From: Sphingomonas nostoxanthinifaciens
Lineage (GTDB): Bacteria; Pseudomonadota; Alphaproteobacteria; Sphingomonadales; Sphingomonadaceae
Length of the DNA: 64,000 nucleotides
Direction of reading: 5' to 3'
Assembly: GCF_019930585.1 (NCBI RefSeq)
Contig: NZ_CP082839.1
Location: forward strand, 1,911,001 to 1,975,000
Made by a program: the position numbers and the translations under genes. Each line of letters starts with the position of its first letter. The stretch's first letter is position 1. This document shows positions 58,478 to 64,000 of this stretch, piece after piece. Under the pieces are notes generated by a model, which saw only the letters and a list, made by a program, of their open reading frames with translations, had not been told where the DNA came from and searched no databases.

Positions 58478-60916
58478 ATGTTCGTGACCATCGCAATGAC
58501 CCTGGCGCTTGCCGCGCAGATCGCGGCCGGCGCCGGTACGGCTGCGCAGACTCCCGGCGCCGCGCCGGCGTCCGGTGCGCAGGCCCAGGAGACCGGGCGG
58601 ACCGGCCCGGCGACCGCCAACGCATCGGGCGATATCGTCGTCACCGCGCGGCGGCGGAACGAGTCCGTGCAGCGCGTGCCGATCGCCATGTCGGTGGTCG
58701 GCGGCACGGCGCTCGCGGAAACGGGCACCTACAATGTCAACAAGCTGACGCAGATCCAGCCGACGCTGCAATTCTACTCGACCAACCCGCGCAACTCTGC
58801 CGCGAATATCCGCGGGCTCGGCGCGCCGTTCGGCCTGACCAACGACGGGATCGAGCAGGGCGTCGGCATCTATGTCGATCAGGTCTATTATAGCCGGATC
58901 GCATCGGCGACGTTCGACTTCACCGATACCGAGCGTATCGAGGTGCTGCGCGGGCCGCAGGGCACGCTGTACGGCAAGAACACCACCGCCGGTGCGATCA
59001 ACATCATCACTCGGCCGCCGAGCTTCACGCCCGAGGCGCGCGTCGAGCTGAGCGGCGGCAATTACGATTTCTTCCAGGGCAAGGCTTCGGCGTCGGGGCC
59101 GCTGATCGACGACAAGCTCGCCATCCGCCTGTCGACCTCGATCACCACCCGGCGCGGCACGGTCTATAACGTGCGGCAGGACGAGTGGGAGAATAGCCAG
59201 GACAATCAGAGTTTCCGCGGGCAATTGCTGTGGAAGGCCACCGACAATCTCGATCTGACCCTGTCGGGCGACTTCAATCAGCAGAACCCGCGGTGCTGCG
59301 TGCAATATTATGCGCGCGTCGGCGCGACCCAGCGCCCGCTCAACCGCCAATATGCGGCACTCGCCGCGGCGCAGAATTATGCGGTGCCCTCGACCGACGC
59401 GTTCGATCGCATCACCGACGTCGATACGGCACTCCGCGCCAAGCAGAAGCTCGGCGGCGTCTCGCTGCTGGCGAACTGGGACATCGGTCCGGCGACGATC
59501 ACCTCGGTTTCGGCCTGGCGCTTCTGGGATTGGAAGCCATCGAACGACCGCGATTTCATCGGCCTGCCGATCACGACCGTCTCCGCCAACCCGTCGCAGC
59601 AATGGCAGGTGAGCCAGGAACTGCGTGTCGCCTCGAACGGCACGCACGCGCTCGATTATGTGTTCGGCGTCTTCTTCTTCCATCAACGCGTCGATACGCA
59701 GGGGCTGCAGGTGCAGGGCTCGGCGGCGAGCGCCTTCCTGCTCAACCCCACCAGCGCGGGCGGTCGCGATCCGGCGACGCTGAACGGGCTCACCGCGCGC
59801 AACACGATCGGCTTCGACAACACCAGCGCCGCCGCCTTCGGCAAGGTGACGTGGCATATCACGCCCAAGCTGTCGCTCGCGCCGGGGCTGCGCGTCAATT
59901 ACGATGAGAAGAAGGGCGACTACCTCTCGGTGGTGACCACCGGCACGGGCAGCACCACGCTCACCAGCGACCAGCGCGGCGTGCTGGCGCCGCAAAGCTA
60001 CGATCCGCAGTTCCACAACTGGAACGTATCGGGCGACCTCACGCTCGCCTATGCGATCAGCCCGACGATCAACAGCTATGCGACCTATGCGCGCAGCTAC
60101 AAATCGGGTGGCATCAACCTGTCGGGCCTGCCGCTCGACGCGAACAACAACCCGATCCTCTCCTCTGCGACGGTCCGGCCCGAGAAGGTCAACCATTACG
60201 AGCTGGGCCTGAAGACGCAGATCCCGCCGCTGCACGCGACGATCAACGTCGCGGCCTTCTGGACGGACATCGACGATTATCAGGCGACCGTCACCAACGG
60301 CCAGCTGGGCGTTTTGCGCGGCTATCTCGCCAATGCCGGCAAGGTGCGTACGCGCGGCGTCGAAGTGGATGCCGCGGTGCGACCCACCAATCGCCTGAAC
60401 CTCTACTTCAACGGTGCCTTCACCGACGCGAAGTATATTCACTTCCGCGATGCGCCGTGCCCGCCGGAGCTGTCCGGCGGCACCACCGCGACCGCCGCCA
60501 TCCCGGCTAGCCCGGCCGGCACCGGCACGGTCAGCCCGGCCAATTGCGATATCTCGGGCCAGTGGCTGCCGGGCGTGTCGCGTTGGGCGGCATCCTATGG
60601 CGCGGAATATGATCTGCCGGCGACCGGGGTAGGCCTGCCCGGCGAGTTCTATTTGGGCTATGACGGCAGCTACCGCTCCAAATTCTCGTCCAACCCGTCG
60701 CGCTCGCTCTACACCGACGTGAACGGTTATGCGCTGGGCAACATCCGCGTCGGCTATCGCGAAGGCGGGCGCTGGAACCTGTTCGGGTGGGTGCGCAACG
60801 TCTGGAACCAGAATTACTATGAACTGCTGGCGACCCAGTCGGGCAGCACCGGGCTCGTCGTCGGCCAGCCGGGGGATCCACGCACCTTCGGCTTCACCGT
60901 CTCGCACAGCTTCTGA
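58478..60916 (+). CDS. TonB-dependent receptor (third)
   Basis: An 812-residue outer-membrane receptor. Signal peptide MTLALAAQIAAGAGTAAQ. TonB box DIVVTARRRNESVQRVPIAM. Plug: LTQIQPTLQFYSTNPRNSAA, NIRGLGAPFGLTNDGIEQGV, RIEVLRGPQGTLYGKNTTAG. The barrel includes SYATYARSYKSGGINLSGLP and ends RTFGFTVSHSF with the terminal Phe. The RGPQGTLYGKNTTAGAIN form marks the Sphingomonas group that takes up varied organic ligands as well as siderophores; the ligand is not known. Ribosome site GGGAGGCA lies directly at the ATG. An MFS transporter gene follows on the same strand. Confidence 0.93.
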   Translation: MFVTIAMTLALAAQIAAGAGTAAQTPGAAPASGAQAQETGRTGPATANASGDIVVTARRRNESVQRVPIAMSVVGGTALAETGTYNVNKLTQIQPTLQFYSTNPRNSAANIRGLGAPFGLTNDGIEQGVGIYVDQVYYSRIASATFDFTDTERIEVLRGPQGTLYGKNTTAGAINIITRPPSFTPEARVELSGGNYDFFQGKASASGPLIDDKLAIRLSTSITTRRGTVYNVRQDEWENSQDNQSFRGQLLWKATDNLDLTLSGDFNQQNPRCCVQYYARVGATQRPLNRQYAALAAAQNYAVPSTDAFDRITDVDTALRAKQKLGGVSLLANWDIGPATITSVSAWRFWDWKPSNDRDFIGLPITTVSANPSQQWQVSQELRVASNGTHALDYVFGVFFFHQRVDTQGLQVQGSAASAFLLNPTSAGGRDPATLNGLTARNTIGFDNTSAAAFGKVTWHITPKLSLAPGLRVNYDEKKGDYLSVVTTGTGSTTLTSDQRGVLAPQSYDPQFHNWNVSGDLTLAYAISPTINSYATYARSYKSGGINLSGLPLDANNNPILSSATVRPEKVNHYELGLKTQIPPLHATINVAAFWTDIDDYQATVTNGQLGVLRGYLANAGKVRTRGVEVDAAVRPTNRLNLYFNGAFTDAKYIHFRDAPCPPELSGGTTATAAIPASPAGTGTVSPANCDISGQWLPGVSRWAASYGAEYDLPATGVGLPGEFYLGYDGSYRSKFSSNPSRSLYTDVNGYALGNIRVGYREGGRWNLFGWVRNVWNQNYYELLATQSGSTGLVVGQPGDPRTFGFTVSHSF

Positions 60917-61010
60917 CCGCGCGCCGCGGCGTTGCGCGGCCGCCGCTCGCCAGTTTAGGTTGAGATATGATGCTCGATCATAGGCTGGCGGCGGCACATA
61001 TGTCCGCGGG

Positions 61011-62303
61011 ATGCAGGCGATGAGCCGGCTGCTTCATCGCACGGGCTTGGTCTCGCCGCGCGTCCATGTCGGGCTGGTCGTGGCGGTGACGTTCGCGGCC
61101 CTGCTGATCTCGGCAGGGCTGCGCGCGACGCCGGGCGTCCTGATCGGTCCGCTCCAGCTCAACTTCGGCTGGGATCGTGCGACCATCTCCTTCGCTGCGG
61201 CGGTCGGCATCTTTCTCTATGGATTGGTCGGCCCGTTCGCGGCGGCGCTGATGCTGTCGATCGGCATCCGGCGCACGATGCTGGGCGGCCTAGCGCTGAT
61301 GGCGGTGGCGACCTTTGTCAGCCTGTGGATGCGGACGCCGTGGGACTATGTGCTGAGCTGGGGCATGTTCTCCGGCATCGGCAGCGGCGCGGTCGCCTCG
61401 GTGCTCGGCGCGGCGGTGGTCAATCGCTGGTTCGCGACGCGGCAGGGGCTGGTGATGGGGCTGCTCAGCGCCAGCACCGCGACCGGCGCGCTGATCTTCC
61501 TGCCATTCCTCGCCTGGCTGTCGCGCGATGGCGCGTGGCGGCCGGTGGTGCTGGCCGTGAGCCTTGCCTGTCTGATCCTCGTGCCCATCGTCGCGTTGGT
61601 CGTGCCCGAGCATCCCGGCGACATCGGCACGCGCCGCTTCGGCGAGGCCGCCGATGACGCGCCGCCACCACCGATGCGGCAGGCCCGGACGTTCGGGCTC
61701 GCCATCGCCGTGCTGATGCGGGCGGGCAGGCGGCCGGTCTTCTGGCTGCTGTTCGGCACTTTCTTCGTTTGCGGGCTGACCACCAACGGACTGGTGGGCA
61801 CGCACATGATCGCCTTTTGCGGCGATCATGGCGTGGCGCCGGTCGCAGCGGCGGGGCTACTGTCGATGATGGGTTTCTTCGATCTGATCGGCACGACCGC
61901 CTCGGGCTGGCTGACCGACCGATCGGATCCGCGCAAGCTGCTGATCGTCTATTACGGCCTGCGCGGGCTTTCGCTCATCGCTTTGCCGTTCCTCAGCTTC
62001 GACAGCGTTAGCTTGGTCGTCTTCGCGATCTTCTACGGGCTCGACTGGATCGCGACGGTGCCGCCGACGGTCAAGCTCGCCAACCAGGCGTTCGGCGAGG
62101 CGGAGGCGCCGATCGTGTTCGGCTGGATCCAGACCGGGCATCAGCTCGGCGCCGCCGTCGCGGCATTCGGCGCGGGCCTCGTGCGGCAGGAGACCGGCAG
62201 CTACCTGCCGGCGTTCGTCGCTGCGGGGATGATGGGCCTTGTCGCGGCCGGCGTGCTGCTCGGCGCCCGGACCGGCGAGGCGCGCGTTCCGGCAAGGGTA
62301 TGA
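61011..62303 (+). CDS. MFS transporter, OFA/monocarboxylate-like
   Basis: A 430-residue inner-membrane carrier with 12 helices. LRATPGVLIGPLQLNFGWDR near helix 1 and VVNRWFATRQGLVMGLLSAS in loop 4-5 are typical of the oxalate:formate/monocarboxylate group, and SGWLTDRSDPRKLLIVYYGL is the loop 8-9 motif. The substrate is probably an organic anion. The ATG at 61011 is taken; another at 61020 is possible. Placed between two TonB receptors, it may carry the same compound across the inner membrane. Confidence 0.92.
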   Translation: MQAMSRLLHRTGLVSPRVHVGLVVAVTFAALLISAGLRATPGVLIGPLQLNFGWDRATISFAAAVGIFLYGLVGPFAAALMLSIGIRRTMLGGLALMAVATFVSLWMRTPWDYVLSWGMFSGIGSGAVASVLGAAVVNRWFATRQGLVMGLLSASTATGALIFLPFLAWLSRDGAWRPVVLAVSLACLILVPIVALVVPEHPGDIGTRRFGEAADDAPPPPMRQARTFGLAIAVLMRAGRRPVFWLLFGTFFVCGLTTNGLVGTHMIAFCGDHGVAPVAAAGLLSMMGFFDLIGTTASGWLTDRSDPRKLLIVYYGLRGLSLIALPFLSFDSVSLVVFAIFYGLDWIATVPPTVKLANQAFGEAEAPIVFGWIQTGHQLGAAVAAFGAGLVRQETGSYLPAFVAAGMMGLVAAGVLLGARTGEARVPARV

Positions 62304-62358
62304 AAGCGGGTCGCGCCGACCCCCAATTGAGGATCGACACGGCCGCTGTCTCGATCGC

Positions 62359-64000
62359 TCAGAACTTCATCGTGACGCCGCCGAAGAAGCGTCGCCCGGC
62401 GACATCGTAGAGCGACACGTCGACGTTCGCATCGCCCACCAGCGTGGTGCCAAGGATCGGCGGCTGCTTGTCGGCGATGTTGTTGACGCCGATGAACAGC
62501 CGCAGCGTCTTGCTCACGTCCAGCGCCACCGTCGAGTCGACATACCAGACGGCGGGCACGTGGGTGACGTAGGCCACGGCGGTGGGATACAGCTTGAGAT
62601 CGCCGATCATGCGCGCCTGCCAGCGCCACGAAAGCGGGCCGCTGCTATAGGTGGCCGCCATGTTGAGCTTGAAGTCGGGCAGGATGAAGCCGCCCGAGCC
62701 CGACGAGCAACCTGCGCCATAATAGCCGGCGCAATCCTGCGCCGGGGTGCTTGCCAGCGTCTTCTGCGTCTTGTGGAACAGCCAGCTCGCCACCGCCTGG
62801 AACGACAGTTGCGAGGATTCGCTGAGCAGCGAGAAGCCGCTCGGCAAAGGCACCCGATAGTCGAGCTGCGCGTCGATACCCGACGTCTTCAGATAGCCGA
62901 CATTCTCATATTGCGTGGTGACATACTGAATCTGCCCGCTCGAATCGCGCACGATGCCGCGGCAGCTCGCATTGCTCGGGTCGAGCGTCGCGAAACAGTC
63001 GTTCAGCACCTGGCTGACATTCGGCTGGACGATCGCGTCGTTCACCCGCACGCTGAAATAGTCGACCGTCAGGTTGAGCCGCTTGATGAACGGCGGCGAG
63101 ATGACCGTTCCGATCGTATAGGTATCGGACTTTTCGGCCTTGAGGTTGGGATTGCCGCCGCCGCGCGAGGTCAGACCCAGCGCCGATTGAGTGAAGCCCG
63201 CGATGTCCGCCTGGTTGATGCCTTGGGCGACGCAGAGCGCCAGCCGGGCGGCGCTGCGCGTCTGGCTCTTGTCGCAGGGATCGGTGCCGCCGGTATAGCC
63301 GGTCGCGATCGGCGTGTAGAGTTCGCCCACGTTCGGCGCGCGCACCGCGCGGTTATAGGCGCCACGGAAGTGGACCCAGCTGATCGGCGCATATTCGGCA
63401 CCGCCTTTGTAGGCGACGACGCCGCCGACCGACGAGTAATCGGAGTAACGGACCGCGCCTTCCAGCGACAGCGACTTGGCGAACGGCAGATCCTTGAGGA
63501 GCGGCACGCGAACCTCGCCGAACGCCTCCTTGACGTCATATGCGCCCGAGACGGCGACGCTGGATGCCGAGCCGTAGTCGCCGGCAATGTCGAACGGGCT
63601 CGGATTGCCCGAGAAGGAATCGCGTCGATATTCGACACCCACCGCCGCCGCGACCGGACCGGCAGGCAGATCGAACAACGCGCCCGAAAGCGAGCCGCCC
63701 GCCACCGTTCGCACGAACGTATTGTAGCTGTCGCGCTCGGGCGTGAGGAAGCCCGCCGCCGCCGTGCTGAGCGAACCGACGCCGAACAGATTGACCGGCA
63801 CGCAGCCGCTCACGCCGGAACGGCACACGACCTGCCCGGACGAATTGGTGGTCGCGTCGAGCGCCAGTGAGAGCCGCGACTGGTTGACCGTGCCGATGCC
63901 GCGCGTGTCCTCGCGGTCGCGGATATATTGCCCGAACACCTCCCATCGCCAATTCTGGCCGATCAGGTTGAAGTCGCCGCGCAGGCCGCCGGTGATGTCG
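62359..64000 (-). CDS. TonB-dependent receptor (fourth), N-terminus beyond the window
   Basis: The visible C-terminal part, about 547 codons, is beta barrel only; signal peptide, TonB box and plug lie to the right of 64000. The frame is open up to the edge. Recognisable parts are DSYNTFVRTVAGGSLSGALF, GEVRVPLLKDLPFAKSLSLE, VHFRGAYNRAVRAPNVGELY, NLKAEKSDTYTIGTVISPPF and the C-terminal GRRFFGGVTMKF with the terminal Phe. Paired cysteines in extracellular loops (DPCDKSQ/ALCVAQG, NDCFATL/ASCRGIV, DCAGYYGAGC) suggest disulfide-bonded loops as seen in sphingomonad receptors. It converges on the MFS gene. Confidence 0.92.
   Translation of the reverse strand, partial: DITGGLRGDFNLIGQNWRWEVFGQYIRDREDTRGIGTVNQSRLSLALDATTNSSGQVVCRSGVSGCVPVNLFGVGSLSTAAAGFLTPERDSYNTFVRTVAGGSLSGALFDLPAGPVAAAVGVEYRRDSFSGNPSPFDIAGDYGSASSVAVSGAYDVKEAFGEVRVPLLKDLPFAKSLSLEGAVRYSDYSSVGGVVAYKGGAEYAPISWVHFRGAYNRAVRAPNVGELYTPIATGYTGGTDPCDKSQTRSAARLALCVAQGINQADIAGFTQSALGLTSRGGGNPNLKAEKSDTYTIGTVISPPFIKRLNLTVDYFSVRVNDAIVQPNVSQVLNDCFATLDPSNASCRGIVRDSSGQIQYVTTQYENVGYLKTSGIDAQLDYRVPLPSGFSLLSESSQLSFQAVASWLFHKTQKTLASTPAQDCAGYYGAGCSSGSGGFILPDFKLNMAATYSSGPLSWRWQARMIGDLKLYPTAVAYVTHVPAVWYVDSTVALDVSKTLRLFIGVNNIADKQPPILGTTLVGDANVDVSLYDVAGRRFFGGVTMKF

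Noticed and set aside
58430..60997. An 855-codon open frame antisense to the third TonB receptor
   Set aside because: Receptor motifs are clear on the other strand, and the antisense protein is low-complexity R/D/V-rich sequence.

Overview
The window looks like chromosomal DNA of a sphingomonad (Sphingomonadaceae, Alphaproteobacteria), most likely Sphingomonas or a close relative. The evidence is uniformly high GC, four TonB-dependent receptors in about 30 kb, UrcA, SIMPL, KTSC and HWE-kinase families, a class A RNase P RNA, and hairpin repeats of the CACCCCGGACTTG/CAAGTCCGGGGTG type that are common in this group. I saw no transposase, integrase, phage gene or CRISPR array. Nearly all sequence is coding.

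Layout. 1-2885: a glycosyltransferase cut by the window edge, a translationally coupled LON-substrate-binding/thioredoxin-TPR pair, tRNA-Gly and a KTSC protein. 2925-9022: polyhydroxyalkanoate synthase diverging from an AlaC-type aminotransferase, then valS. valS is bracketed by two copies of one palindromic repeat and carries a third, different palindrome in frame inside the gene. 9042-24278: housekeeping and transport (SIMPL protein, MATE pump, secA, small membrane protein, kynureninase and a divergent amino-acid permease, esterase-mfd-sdhE chain, recG, a 53-residue protein). 24339-29587: a sensory operon of a CheB/CheR/PAS/GAF/HWE kinase, a receiver-only regulator and a Crp/Fnr regulator. 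29988-34066: 2-hydroxyacid dehydrogenase, acetyltransferase, a MocR-type regulator, and an UrcA-LysE pair diverging from it.

34131-43912 resembles a polysaccharide-utilisation locus: TonB receptor, Tat-exported GH127 beta-L-arabinofuranosidase with an unusual C-terminal DUF1566/Lcl domain, a GH35-like glycosidase, and a second TonB receptor. Both glycosidase genes have the same CGTATAC-S-GTATC box 20-26 bases before the start codon, which suggests one shared regulator. The receptors would import oligosaccharides released by the two exported enzymes.

44136-46504 holds tRNA-Ser, hspQ, sufE, a ferredoxin/J-protein pair and rnpB. 46514-52819 holds AmpD amidase, cheY-cheB-cheR, a secreted esterase and a Cache-type chemoreceptor (no cheA or cheW in view). 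52830-58361 holds an exported VOC protein, a membrane-anchored catalase-like peroxidase coupled to a cytochrome b561, an SMP-30-like propeller protein, and an MmyB-type regulator diverging from an SDR enzyme. 58478-64000 holds a TonB receptor, an MFS transporter and a TonB receptor cut by the right edge.

The observations I rate highest are the in-frame palindrome in valS, the putative arabinofuranoside regulon with its shared operator and GH127-Lcl fusion, the catalytically degenerate CheB domain of the large kinase, and the coupled peroxidase/cytochrome b561 pair. None was checked against a database; all family calls are by recognition of motifs.
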